From: an uncultured Collinsella sp.
GTDB lineage: Bacteria; Actinomycetota; Coriobacteriia; Coriobacteriales; Coriobacteriaceae
DNA: 15,880 bases
Assembly (NCBI GenBank): GCA_900547805.1
Contig: URIE01000036.1
Span: 1-15,880, forward strand
Direction: 5' to 3'
The notes under the pieces are model-generated. The model worked only from the letters and a program-made list of their open reading frames with translations, searched no databases and was not told where the DNA came from. Both the position numbers and the translations under genes were made by a program. Positions 6,124 to 13,492 of the stretch are shown here, one piece after another (the first letter of the stretch is position 1; each line of letters begins with the position of its first letter).

Positions 6124-6378
6124 CTATTCCACGGTGCCGTAGACGGCGCCCCAGCCGTGGGCGGCTAGGGCAGAGTTGAGCTGGTCGCAAAGTGTCTGGC
6201 GATCGTAGTAGCCGGGCGGCAAAAGGTTGACGATTTCCATGAGGTCGGGTGCCAGGTCCAAGATCTCGGCCTGTACGATCAGATCCAGGCGGTCGATGGC
6301 GTGGCGGTCGTAAAACAGTCCGTCGACCAGGCGCTGCAGGTCGCCGAATTCCTCGGCCTGGAACGATCCGTACTCCAT
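6124..6378 (-). CDS. Conserved-looking small protein of unknown function (84 aa)
   Basis: I do not recognise a family. The AAGGAGG site 5 nt before the ATG at 6378 is close to ideal, and codon use resembles the neighbours, so I believe it is expressed. The protein is acidic, soluble and without Cys, signal peptide or membrane segment. Its N-terminal half looks helical (QAEEFGDLQRLVDGLF, then AIDRLDLIVQAEIL, DLMEIVNLLP). The C-terminal half carries PPGYYDRQTLCDQLNSAL and ends GWGAVYGTVE. One Cys (in LCDQ) is present. It is divergent from the aminotransferase and convergent with nhaA. The YYDR and helical pattern hint at a small regulatory or adaptor protein, but that is only an impression. Confidence 0.75.
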   Translation of the reverse strand: MEYGSFQAEEFGDLQRLVDGLFYDRHAIDRLDLIVQAEILDLAPDLMEIVNLLPPGYYDRQTLCDQLNSALAAHGWGAVYGTVE

Positions 6379-6480
6379 AGTGCCTCCTTGGGCGCTTCAC
6401 GCCGGCATGCGCGGCGATTCGTAATTCATTGCGATGGACTTAATCTATCACGGCTTCATACCGTTGCGACGGTGGCGGTC

Positions 6481-6486
6481 TATACT
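6481..6486 (+). promoter_or_regulatory. -10 box (TATACT) upstream of the aminotransferase
   Basis: TATACT lies 41 bp before the start codon in the 149-bp divergent region. No good -35 is seen at 16-18 bp spacing. The identical hexamer appears before the tatA/B-like gene at 8271-8276. Confidence 0.45.
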
Positions 6487-6527
6487 TAGAAGAATTGCAA
6501 CGTACCGCTTCGTGAAAGGTCGCACCC

Positions 6528-7832
6528 ATGCAGACGATCTACCAGAAGATGGAAACCACCGAACTCGATGCCGCCATCGAGGCGCTCAAGGCCGAGGTCG
6601 CCGAGGTCAAGGCCAAGGGCCTGGCGCTCGACATGGCCCGCGGCAAGCCGTCGCCCTCCCAGGTGGACATCTCTCGACCCATGCTCGATATTCTCAATGC
6701 CGATGCCGATCTGCACGACGGCAACGTCGACTGCTCCAACTACGGCTGCTTTGAGGGCATTCCCTCGGCACGCAAGCTAGCGGGGGAGTTCCTGGGTTGC
6801 CCCGCCGAGCAGACGCTCGTGCTGGGCTCGTCGAGCTTGCTGATCGAGCACGATATCGCCGGTATGTTCTGGCGTTGCGGCTCGTGTGGTAGCGACCCTT
6901 GGGAGGCTTACGAGGCAGCGCACGACGGCAAGAAGGTCAAGTTCCTGTGCCCGGTTCCCGGCTACGATCGCCACTTTGGCATTACCGCCGACTTGGGCAT
7001 CGAGAACGTTCCCGTCGCGATGACCGACAACGGCCCCGACATGGACGAGATCGAGCGCCTCGTTGCCGCCGACGATTCCATCAAGGGTATCTGGTGCGTG
7101 CCCAAGTATTCCAACCCCACAGGCATCACCTTTAGCGAGGACACCGTGCGTCGCCTGGTCGAGATGCCCACGGCCGCGCCCGATTTCCGCATCTTCTGGG
7201 ACAACGCCTACTGCGTGCACGACCTGTACGACGAGACCGACGAGCTTGCAAACATCTTTGACCTCGCTCGCGCGGCGGGTACCGAGGACCGCGTGGTGGC
7301 CTTTGCCTCGACGTCCAAGATCACCTTCCCGGGCGCCGGTATCGGCTTTATCGGTGCGAGCCCCGCGGTCATCGCCGAGTTCTCCAAGCGCCTGAAGGCC
7401 GGCCTCATCAGCGCCGACAAGCTCAACCAGCTGCGTCACGTGCGCTTCCTTCCCACCATCGAGGCGGTCAAGGAGCACATGAAAAAGCATGCCGAGTTTT
7501 TGCGCCCGCGCTTTGAGGCCGTTGAGCGCAAGCTCACCGAGGGCCTGGGCGAGACGGGCTGCGCTACCTGGACGCATCCCCGCGGCGGCTACTTTGTGAG
7601 CTTTGATGGTCCCGAGGGCTCGGCCCAAAAGGTCGCCGCGCTTTGTGCCGACCTGGGCGTCAAGCTCACGCCGGCCGGTGCTACCTGGCCCTATGGCAAG
7701 GACCCGCGCGACACCAACATCCGCATCGCGCCGAGCTATCCCACGGTCGAGGACCTGGAGGCCGCGCTCGATGTGCTGGTGCTGGCCGTTAAGCTTGTCG
7801 CTGCCGAGCTTGCGCGTGCCGAGCGCGCCTAA
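6528..7832 (+). CDS. PLP-dependent aminotransferase (class I/II fold, MocR-like/aspartate type)
   Basis: This is a cytoplasmic fold-type I aminotransferase of 434 residues. Visible PLP-site residues are N196 in YSNPTG, D225 and Y228 in WDNAYCVHDLYDE, and the Schiff-base lysine K264 in ASTSKITFPGAGIGF. DMARGKPSPSQ and DCSNYGCFEGIP near the N-terminus are typical of the long, MocR-like aminotransferase group (I believe Pfam Aminotran_MocR), whose characterised relatives include aspartate aminotransferases. The C-terminal domain ends in DTNIRIAPSYPTVEDLEAAL, with the substrate-carboxylate Arg in NIRIAPS. A GAAAGGT site precedes the ATG weakly. Substrate is inferred as aspartate/2-oxoglutarate; other dicarboxylic amino acids are possible. 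It stands alone with its own -10 box. Confidence 0.9.
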   Translation: MQTIYQKMETTELDAAIEALKAEVAEVKAKGLALDMARGKPSPSQVDISRPMLDILNADADLHDGNVDCSNYGCFEGIPSARKLAGEFLGCPAEQTLVLGSSSLLIEHDIAGMFWRCGSCGSDPWEAYEAAHDGKKVKFLCPVPGYDRHFGITADLGIENVPVAMTDNGPDMDEIERLVAADDSIKGIWCVPKYSNPTGITFSEDTVRRLVEMPTAAPDFRIFWDNAYCVHDLYDETDELANIFDLARAAGTEDRVVAFASTSKITFPGAGIGFIGASPAVIAEFSKRLKAGLISADKLNQLRHVRFLPTIEAVKEHMKKHAEFLRPRFEAVERKLTEGLGETGCATWTHPRGGYFVSFDGPEGSAQKVAALCADLGVKLTPAGATWPYGKDPRDTNIRIAPSYPTVEDLEAALDVLVLAVKLVAAELARAERA

Positions 7833-7846
7833 CGCGCGGCTTCCCG

Positions 7847-7852
7847 TACTAT
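7847..7852 (+). promoter_or_regulatory. Possible -10 box (TACTAT) before the STAS gene
   Basis: TACTAT lies 31 bp before the ATG. Just upstream GCGCG and CGCGC form a 5-bp stem spanning the aminotransferase stop codon. A -35 is not evident, and read-through from the aminotransferase is equally possible. Confidence 0.3.
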
Positions 7853-7883
7853 CCGCACTTTCGATACGTAAAGGAGCGTATAC

Positions 7884-8198
7884 ATGGATTTGGGTATTTC
7901 CACCAACCCCACGCCAGAGCTTTACACCATTAAGGTAACCGGCGAGATCGATATCTCTAACGCCGATAGCCTGCGCAATGCCATCGACCTGGCGCTCGAG
8001 CAGCCCACTGAGGCCGTTGAGCTCGATTTTGCCCAGGTGAGCTACATCGATTCGACGGGCATTGGCGTGCTCGTGGGCGCCGCACACCACGCGGTCGACC
8101 ACGGCAAGCGCTTTAGCTGCACCAATGTGCAGCCCCCGGTGATGCGCGTGGTCCAGCTGTTGGGTGTCGACCAGGAGATTTCGATCACCGCTGCATAA
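7884..8198 (+). CDS. STAS-domain anti-sigma factor antagonist (SpoIIAA/RsbV-like)
   Basis: It is a single-domain 104-residue STAS protein. The canonical loop VSYIDSTGIGVLVGA places the phosphorylatable serine at S57, close to Ser58 of SpoIIAA. The family works by partner switching: the unphosphorylated form binds an anti-sigma factor/serine kinase and frees a sigma factor. TGEIDISNADSLRNAI matches the first strand-helix unit. AAAGGAG is placed 7 nt before the ATG. No anti-sigma kinase, phosphatase or sigma factor gene is nearby, so its partners must be elsewhere or it works in a different pathway. The distance to the tatA/B-like gene (153 bp, with its own -10) argues against an operon. Confidence 0.92.
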   Translation: MDLGISTNPTPELYTIKVTGEIDISNADSLRNAIDLALEQPTEAVELDFAQVSYIDSTGIGVLVGAAHHAVDHGKRFSCTNVQPPVMRVVQLLGVDQEISITAA

Positions 8199-8248
8199 TC
8201 TTTGCCCCCAAAAGGGCGTGCCGTTTGGCATATGTTTGTGATGCGCTC

Positions 8249-8276
8249 GGACGTTTTGGCGTCCGGGCGCTATACT
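8249..8276 (+). promoter_or_regulatory. Promoter of the tat-hyp cluster with an inverted repeat at the -10
   Basis: TATACT (8271-8276) is a good -10. GGACG (8249-8253) and CGTCC (8260-8264) form an inverted repeat just upstream, extendable by GC pairs past a mismatch, and so occupy the -35/-10 spacer. It could be an operator or the end of the STAS transcript; no T-run follows. Confidence 0.4.
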
Positions 8277-8351
8277 TGACCGAATGAATAGACGAGTTCC
8301 GGCCGAATGGCGCGGTGCGGGCTCGACTCACATCGAGCCTTGGAGGTATGT

Positions 8352-8924
8352 GTGTTTGGTATTGGAGAGGGTGAGCTCGCGATCATCGTGGTCTTCGGCT
8401 TTTTGCTGTTTGGCCCGGATAAGCTCCCGCAGATGGGCCGCACGATCGGCCGTGCCATCCGTCAGTTCCGCGAGACGCAGGAAAAGATGACGGCCGTTGT
8501 TCAGTCCGAGATTATCGATCCGGTGAGCGAGGCCGCGTCGGCCCCGGTCAAGCCCAAGAAGGCTGCTGCTGTCGACGATGATTCCGATGCGGACGAGGAT
8601 GCCGCCGAGACGGCAGCGCCCGCCAAGAAGGAGACCTTTGCCGAGCGTCGCGCCCGTCTTGCTGCCGAGAAGGCCGCAAGCGAGGGTGCTATCGAGGGCG
8701 AAGGTATTGCCGAGGAGCCTAAGGCCGAGGGCGCCGAGCCCGAGGCTGACGCCGCCGAGCCCGCTCCCGCTGCAGAGCCCGAGCCCGAGCCGGCAGAGCC
8801 CACGACGGCTGACCTCTACGCCCGTCGTCCCCGCAAGCGCAAGGCCGTCGTCGACCAGCTCGCTCGCGAGCTCGAGGCCGAGGACGATGCCGCTGCCGAT
8901 GCCCCGAAGGGAGGCGATGAGTAA
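8352..8924 (+). CDS. tatA: Twin-arginine translocase TatA/TatB-like subunit
   Basis: It is a membrane component of the Tat pathway, which exports folded proteins. The GTG at 8352 is the true start: GGAGG at 8342-8346 lies 5 nt upstream, and the product then opens with the family signature MFGIGEGEL. One transmembrane helix (about 6-21) leads to the hinge FGPDKLPQMGRTIG and an amphipathic helix (about 28-45). E8 is the TatB hallmark, whereas F20-G21 is TatA-like. The remaining residues (about 55-185) form a long low-complexity tail rich in Ala, Glu and Pro, with a basic patch ARRPRKRKAVVDQL near the end. At 190 residues it is about twice the length of a typical TatA. tatC overlaps its stop by one base. 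Whether it serves as TatA, TatB or both cannot be settled here. Confidence 0.9.
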   Translation: MFGIGEGELAIIVVFGFLLFGPDKLPQMGRTIGRAIRQFRETQEKMTAVVQSEIIDPVSEAASAPVKPKKAAAVDDDSDADEDAAETAAPAKKETFAERRARLAAEKAASEGAIEGEGIAEEPKAEGAEPEADAAEPAPAAEPEPEPAEPTTADLYARRPRKRKAVVDQLARELEAEDDAAADAPKGGDE

Positions 8925-9715
8925 TGCCTATCGGACCTGCGCGCATGCCGCTCTTCGATCACTTGGGAGAGCTCCGTCGCCGCCTGACCATCGTGGTCGT
9001 GTCGGTGTTTGCCGCCGCCATCGTGCTGTATTTCGCCACGCCCGTGGTGCTCGACATCTTGGAAGACCCCATCCGCTCCTTTGTGCCGGACGGTAAGTTC
9101 TACATCACTACCACGCTCGGCGGCTTTGGCTTGCGCTTCTCGCTGGCCATCAAGATGGCCGTGGTCATGTGCACGCCCATGATCATCTGGCAGATTCTGG
9201 CATTTTTCCTGCCGGCACTGCGTCCCAACGAGCGCAAATGGGTCGTGCCCACGGTGCTCGCCTCGACGGTGCTGTTCTTCCTGGGTGCCATCTTCTGCTA
9301 CTTCATCATCATCCCTGCGGGCTTTGAGTGGCTTATCGGCGAGACCTCGGCCGTCGCCACGGCGCTGCCCGACCTGGAGAACTACGTCAACATGGAGCTG
9401 CTCTTTATGATCGGCTTTGGCGTGGCGTTTGAGCTGCCGCTCATCATCTTCTACCTGTCCGTCTTCCACATCGTGTCCTACGCGGCCTTCCGCAGTGCCT
9501 GGCGCTACGTGTACGTAGGCCTGCTCGTGGGTTCGGCTGTGATCACGCCCGACGGCTCGCCCGTTACGCTGGGTCTCATGTATGGCGCCCTGCTCTCGCT
9601 CTACGAGATTTCGCTCGCCATCGCTCGCGTGGTCATTACCGCGCGCGAGGGTAAGGAGGGCCTGTTCGTGAGCCGTCTGGACCTGTTCTCGGACGATGAG
9701 GACGACGAGGAGTAA
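8924..9715 (+). CDS. tatC: Sec-independent protein translocase TatC
   Basis: It is the multi-span receptor that recognises twin-arginine signal peptides. FDHLGELRRRL (residues 11-21) is the N-terminal signature, with E16 on the cytoplasmic face. FFLPALRPNERK places E103 exactly where E. coli TatC has its signal-binding Glu, and FGVAFELPLIIF contains E170, also at the E. coli position. Six hydrophobic segments are visible (about 21-43, 68-98, 106-136, 158-184, 196-209, 213-236). The 263-residue protein ends in a strongly acidic DDEDDEE. The start ATG shares its A with the preceding TAA (TAATG), with AAGGGAGG upstream, so translation is coupled to the tatA/B-like gene. hypA follows after 6 bp. 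Confidence 0.96.
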   Translation: MPIGPARMPLFDHLGELRRRLTIVVVSVFAAAIVLYFATPVVLDILEDPIRSFVPDGKFYITTTLGGFGLRFSLAIKMAVVMCTPMIIWQILAFFLPALRPNERKWVVPTVLASTVLFFLGAIFCYFIIIPAGFEWLIGETSAVATALPDLENYVNMELLFMIGFGVAFELPLIIFYLSVFHIVSYAAFRSAWRYVYVGLLVGSAVITPDGSPVTLGLMYGALLSLYEISLAIARVVITAREGKEGLFVSRLDLFSDDEDDEE

Positions 9716-9721
9716 ATCGGT

Positions 9722-10078
9722 ATGCACGAGGTTGGCATTGTCAACGGCATACTCGATACAGTGATTCGCGCGGCGCGTGGGGCGGGGGCCTTGCGCGCCG
9801 TTTTGGTAACGCTTCGTATCGGGGATATGACCGAGGTCGTGCGCGAGGCGCTCGACTTTGCGTGGGAGACGTTTCGCGACGAGGATCCACTCACGCGCGG
9901 CTGCGAGCTTGCCGTGGAGGAAGTCCATCCACAAAGCGAGTGCCTGGACTGCGGCGAGGTCTTTGAGCACGACCGTTTCCATTGCCGCTGCCCCCAATGT
10001 GGCGGCGCCAACGTGCGCCTGCTGCACGGTCGCGAGCTCGACATCGCAAGTATTGAAATCGAAACCCCCGAAGATTAG
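9722..10078 (+). CDS. hypA: Hydrogenase nickel incorporation protein HypA
   Basis: It is a nickel metallochaperone that, with HypB, delivers Ni2+ to [NiFe] hydrogenase precursors. MHE at the N-terminus supplies the Ni-binding amine and H2. The zinc site is C74-xx-C77 and C90-xx-C93. C61 and C88 are additional cysteines. Length (118) is normal. The start is 6 bp after the tatC stop, and GAGGAG within the tatC end serves as ribosome-binding site, so it is translationally coupled to the tat genes. No hydrogenase structural gene lies in the window. Tat exports the small subunits of many periplasmic [NiFe] hydrogenases, which makes the neighbourhood sensible. Confidence 0.95.
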   Translation: MHEVGIVNGILDTVIRAARGAGALRAVLVTLRIGDMTEVVREALDFAWETFRDEDPLTRGCELAVEEVHPQSECLDCGEVFEHDRFHCRCPQCGGANVRLLHGRELDIASIEIETPED

Positions 10079-10086
10079 CCCGCTAG

Positions 10087-10108
10087 CCATCTGGTGATGG
10101 GGTATAAA
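10087..10108 (+). promoter_or_regulatory. Possible internal promoter upstream of hypB
   Basis: TATAAA (10103-10108) lies in the 55-bp hypA-hypB gap, just after a small CCATC/GATGG hairpin (10087-10100). No convincing -35 is seen. It may raise hypB expression within the operon. Confidence 0.3.
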
Positions 10109-10133
10109 GGGGCCAAAGTAAGGAGTGCCGAGT

Positions 10134-10817
10134 ATGGCCGAGAAAACGATTGATATCGCGTCGCCGATTCTGTCGCGCAACGAGCGCCTGGCAGATCAGT
10201 TGCGTCAGCGATTTAAAGAGACAAACACCTATGTGATCAATGTGCTGTCGAGCCCTGGCTCGGGCAAGACCACTACGATTCTGGGCACCAACGAGCGCCT
10301 GCGTGACAAAGCCGGCCTGCGCTGTGCCGTCATCGAGGGCGATATCGCCTCGGATGTCGACGCCATCACCATGAAGGAAGCCGGCATGCCCGCCATCCAG
10401 ATCAACACGGGCGGTCTGTGCCACCTCGAGGGCAACATGATCATGGAGGCTGTCGATGCCTTCGACCAGGCTGTGGGTCTGGAGAACATCGACGTCATCT
10501 TTATCGAAAACGTGGGTAACCTGGTCTGCCCGGTCGACTTTGACCTGGGCGAGAACCTGTCCATCATGATTCTCTCGGTGCCCGAGGGCGACGACAAGCC
10601 CATCAAGTACCCGGGCATCTTCCAGCACGCCGGTGCGCAGCTGCTCAATAAGGTCGACGTGGCCCCGGCTTTCGATTTTGACATGGATAGGTATACTAAG
10701 ACACTCAATGACCTCAATCCGCAGGCGCCGCGGTTTGCCGTGAGCGCGCGCAAGGGCGAGGGCATGGATGCCTGGTGCGATTGGCTCATCGGGCAGATTG
10801 AGCAAGCAAGGGCGTAA
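10134..10817 (+). CDS. hypB: Hydrogenase nickel incorporation GTPase HypB
   Basis: It is a SIMIBI-class GTPase whose hydrolysis cycle drives nickel transfer with HypA. The P-loop is NVLSSPGSGKTT (K45). IEGDIASDVDA and QINTGGLCHLEGNM follow, with C96-H97 forming part of the G-domain metal site. FIENVGNLVCPVDFDLGEN adds C132. KYPGIFQHAG and NKVDVAPAFDFD complete the family pattern, NKVD being the guanine-specificity motif. The ATG at 10134 is preceded by AAGGAG at 8 nt; a GTG at 10125 overlaps that site and is unlikely. The N-terminus (MAEKTIDIASPIL) lacks both the CxxCGC high-affinity nickel motif and the His-rich stretch seen in some HypBs. Length is 227 residues. Confidence 0.95.
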   Translation: MAEKTIDIASPILSRNERLADQLRQRFKETNTYVINVLSSPGSGKTTTILGTNERLRDKAGLRCAVIEGDIASDVDAITMKEAGMPAIQINTGGLCHLEGNMIMEAVDAFDQAVGLENIDVIFIENVGNLVCPVDFDLGENLSIMILSVPEGDDKPIKYPGIFQHAGAQLLNKVDVAPAFDFDMDRYTKTLNDLNPQAPRFAVSARKGEGMDAWCDWLIGQIEQARA

Positions 10818-10870
10818 GTCGGCCGCCAAAAGGCGGGCGTAGCCGCAGAGATATGAGATAGGAGCCTCTT

Positions 10871-13465
10871 TTGAAGCTCATCATCGCCGAGAAAAACGAC
10901 GCCGCGCGTCAGATCGCTGAGCGTCTGTCCACGGGTAAGCCCAAAAAGGACAAGGTGTACAACACCGCCATCTACCGTTTTGAGTGGAAGGGCGAGGAGT
11001 GCGTGACCATCGGCCTGGCCGGTCACATCCTGGCGCCCGATTTTTGCGACAGCGTGCTGTTCGATAAAAAGCTGGGTTGGTATTCGGTGACCGAGGACGG
11101 AGAGATGCTGCCGGCCGATATGCCCGACGGTCTAGCCCGTCCGCCCTACGACACCAAGCGCAAGCCGTTCCTTGCCGACGGTATCTCCATCAAGGGCTGG
11201 AAGCTCGAGAGCCTGCCGTACCTCACCTGGGCGCCCGTCATTAAGCTGCCGGCCGAGAAGGAGCTCATTCGTTCGCTCAAGAACCTTGCCAAGAAGTCCG
11301 ACAGCGTCATCATTGCCACGGACTTCGATCGCGAGGGCGAGCTGATCGGCTCGGACGCTCTCAACAAGGTGCGCGAGGTCGCGCCGGACTTGCCGGTCGC
11401 CCGCGCCCAGTACTCTTCGTTTACCAAGGCCGAGATCACGCAGGCCTTCGATAACCTCGTCTCGCTCGACCAGAACCTGGCCGACGCCGGCGAGAGCCGC
11501 CAGCACATCGACCTCATTTGGGGCGCGGTGCTCACGCGCTATCTGACGCTCGCCAAGTTTGGCGGCTTTGGCAACGTGCGCTCTGCCGGCCGCGTGCAGA
11601 CGCCGACGCTTGCCCTGGTGGTCGAGCGCGAGCGCGAGCGCATGGCGTTTGTGCCCGAGGACTATTGGCAGATTCGCGGCATGGGTGCCGCGCAGGGCGC
11701 TGCCGAGGACGATCGCTTTAAGATCGCGCACAAGACGGCGCGCTTTACCGACAAAGATGCCGCCGAGACGGCGTACGGCCACGTCGACGGCGCCACGACG
11801 GCAACCGTCGCTGCGGTGACCAAGCGCTCGCGCAAGCAGCAGCCGCCCACGCCATTTGCGACGACCTCGCTGCAGGCTGCCGCCGCGGCCGAGGGCATCT
11901 CGCCTGCGCGTACCATGCGCATCGCCGAATCCCTCTACATGGCGGGTCTCATCAGCTACCCGCGTGTCGACAACACCGTGTACCCCGCGACGCTCGACCT
12001 GGGCGCCGTGGTGAGCGACCTGGCAAAGATCAACCCGGCGCTGGCGCCCGTGTGCAAAAAGGTGCTCGCCGGTCCCATGAAGCCCACGCGCGGCAAGGTT
12101 GAGACCACCGACCACCCTCCGATCTATCCCACGGGCGAGGGCGATCCGTCCACGCTCGACGGCGGCCAGCGCAAGCTCTACGACCTTATCGCCCGTCGCT
12201 TCCTGGCGACGCTCATGGGCCCCGCGACCATCGAGAACACCAAGCTCGAGCTCGATGTGAACGGCGAGCCGTTCGTGGCTTCGGGCGATGTGCTCGTGAC
12301 CCCGGGTTTCCGCGAGGCATACCCGTATGGACTCAAGCGCGACGAGCAGATGCCGCCGCTTGAGCAGGGCGATACGGTCGACGTGTTCGACATTAAGCTC
12401 GAGGCAAAGCAGACCGAGCCGCCCGCGCGCTACAGCCAGGGCAAGCTCGTGCAGGAGATGGAGAAGCGCGGCCTGGGCACCAAGTCCACGCGCGCGAGCA
12501 TCATCGAGCGCCTGTATGCCGTGCGCTACCTCAAAAACGATCCCGTGGAGCCGAGCCAGCTGGGCATCGCCATCATCGATGCGCTGACGCAGTTTGCCCC
12601 GCGCATCACGAGCCCCGATATGACCAGTGAGCTCGACGGCGACATGACCCGTGTGGAGCGCGGCGAGGATACCGAAGAGCATGTCGTGACGCACTCGCGC
12701 GCGCTGCTGGCTGGCGTGCTCGATGAGCTGCTCAAGCACACGCAGGAGCTGGGCGACGCCATCAGCGACGCCGTCACGGCCGACGCGCGTGTGGGCAGCT
12801 GTCCCAAGTGCGGCAAGGACCTGGTTATGAAGACGAGCGCCAAGACCCGTGGCAGCTTCATTGGCTGCATGGGTTGGCCCGACTGTGACGTGACCTATCC
12901 GGTGCCGAGCGGCGTCAAGGTGAGCCCGCTCGAGGGCGAGGCAGCCGTGTGCCCCGAGTGCGGCGCGCCGCGCATTAAGTGCCAGCCGTTCCGCCAGAAG
13001 GCCTTCGAGATTTGCGTGAACCCCACGTGCCCCACCAACTACGAGCCTGACCTTAAGGTAGGCGAGTGCAAGGTGTGCGCCGAGGCCGGACGCCATGGCG
13101 ACCTGATTGCGCACAAGAGCGAGAAGAGCGGCAAGCGCTTTATCCGTTGCACCAATTACGATGACTGCGGCGTGAGCTATCCGCTGCCGGCGCGCGGTAA
13201 GCTCGAGGCGACGGGTGAGACCTGCCCCGAGTGCGGCGCCCCCATCGTGGTGGTCAACACGGCGCGCGGCCCGTGGCGCATCTGCGTGAACATGGACTGC
13301 CCGACCAAGGAGAAGAAGCCCGTCCGCGGCCGTAAGACCACGACTAAGGCGAGCACGGCCAAGAAGACGACGGCGGCCAAGAAGACGACGGCTAAGAAAG
13401 CCACTGCCGCCAAGAAGGCGACCGCGAAGAAGTCGACTGCCAAGAAAGCAGCCGCCGACAAGTAG
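10871..13465 (+). CDS. Type IA DNA topoisomerase (archaeal TopA/topo III-like) with zinc ribbons and basic tail
   Basis: It relaxes negatively supercoiled or decatenates DNA by single-strand passage. The TTG at 10871 starts the TOPRIM domain (MKLIIAEKNDAARQIAERLS) and is preceded by ATAGGAG; no ATG is near. ATDFDREGELIGSD (D151, D153, E157) is the Mg2+ site. SAGRVQTPTLALV follows, and the active-site tyrosine is Y363 in GLISYPRVDNTVYP. GLGTKSTRASIIERL closes the core. Residues 644-810 hold four CxxC-type zinc-ribbon modules. The last 50 residues are a Lys/Ala/Thr repeat tail similar to histone H1-like tails. AEKNDAA and the YPRVDNTVYP wording look closer to archaeal TopA than to E. coli TopA. 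Function as the main topoisomerase I or as an auxiliary enzyme cannot be decided. Of 864 residues, none of the catalytic ones is missing. Confidence 0.93.
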   Translation: MKLIIAEKNDAARQIAERLSTGKPKKDKVYNTAIYRFEWKGEECVTIGLAGHILAPDFCDSVLFDKKLGWYSVTEDGEMLPADMPDGLARPPYDTKRKPFLADGISIKGWKLESLPYLTWAPVIKLPAEKELIRSLKNLAKKSDSVIIATDFDREGELIGSDALNKVREVAPDLPVARAQYSSFTKAEITQAFDNLVSLDQNLADAGESRQHIDLIWGAVLTRYLTLAKFGGFGNVRSAGRVQTPTLALVVERERERMAFVPEDYWQIRGMGAAQGAAEDDRFKIAHKTARFTDKDAAETAYGHVDGATTATVAAVTKRSRKQQPPTPFATTSLQAAAAAEGISPARTMRIAESLYMAGLISYPRVDNTVYPATLDLGAVVSDLAKINPALAPVCKKVLAGPMKPTRGKVETTDHPPIYPTGEGDPSTLDGGQRKLYDLIARRFLATLMGPATIENTKLELDVNGEPFVASGDVLVTPGFREAYPYGLKRDEQMPPLEQGDTVDVFDIKLEAKQTEPPARYSQGKLVQEMEKRGLGTKSTRASIIERLYAVRYLKNDPVEPSQLGIAIIDALTQFAPRITSPDMTSELDGDMTRVERGEDTEEHVVTHSRALLAGVLDELLKHTQELGDAISDAVTADARVGSCPKCGKDLVMKTSAKTRGSFIGCMGWPDCDVTYPVPSGVKVSPLEGEAAVCPECGAPRIKCQPFRQKAFEICVNPTCPTNYEPDLKVGECKVCAEAGRHGDLIAHKSEKSGKRFIRCTNYDDCGVSYPLPARGKLEATGETCPECGAPIVVVNTARGPWRICVNMDCPTKEKKPVRGRKTTTKASTAKKTTAAKKTTAKKATAAKKATAKKSTAKKAAADK

Positions 13466-13492
13466 CGGCGCAGTCGAAACATTGCCCAAAAC

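Noticed and set aside
6777..8231. 484-codon minus-strand frame spanning the aminotransferase and STAS genes
   Set aside because: It covers two unrelated well-supported plus-strand genes and has no ribosome-binding site or recognisable domain.
8816..10180. 454-codon minus-strand frame across tatC and hypA
   Set aside because: Antisense to TatC and HypA, His/Asp/Gly-rich, no family resemblance.
10823..10836. CCGCC/GGCGG hairpin between hypB and the topoisomerase gene, considered as a terminator
   Set aside because: Only 5 bp with an AAAA loop and no T-run; too weak to claim termination.
13323..13462. Repetitive AAGAAG/GCC-rich stretch considered as a DNA repeat array
   Set aside because: It encodes the Lys/Ala/Thr tail of the topoisomerase in frame; the repeat is explained by protein composition.
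11132..13489. 785-codon open frame on the minus strand opposite the topoisomerase
   Set aside because: Low-complexity Arg/Gly/Leu/Ala translation with no motifs; an artefact of high third-position GC in the plus-strand gene.
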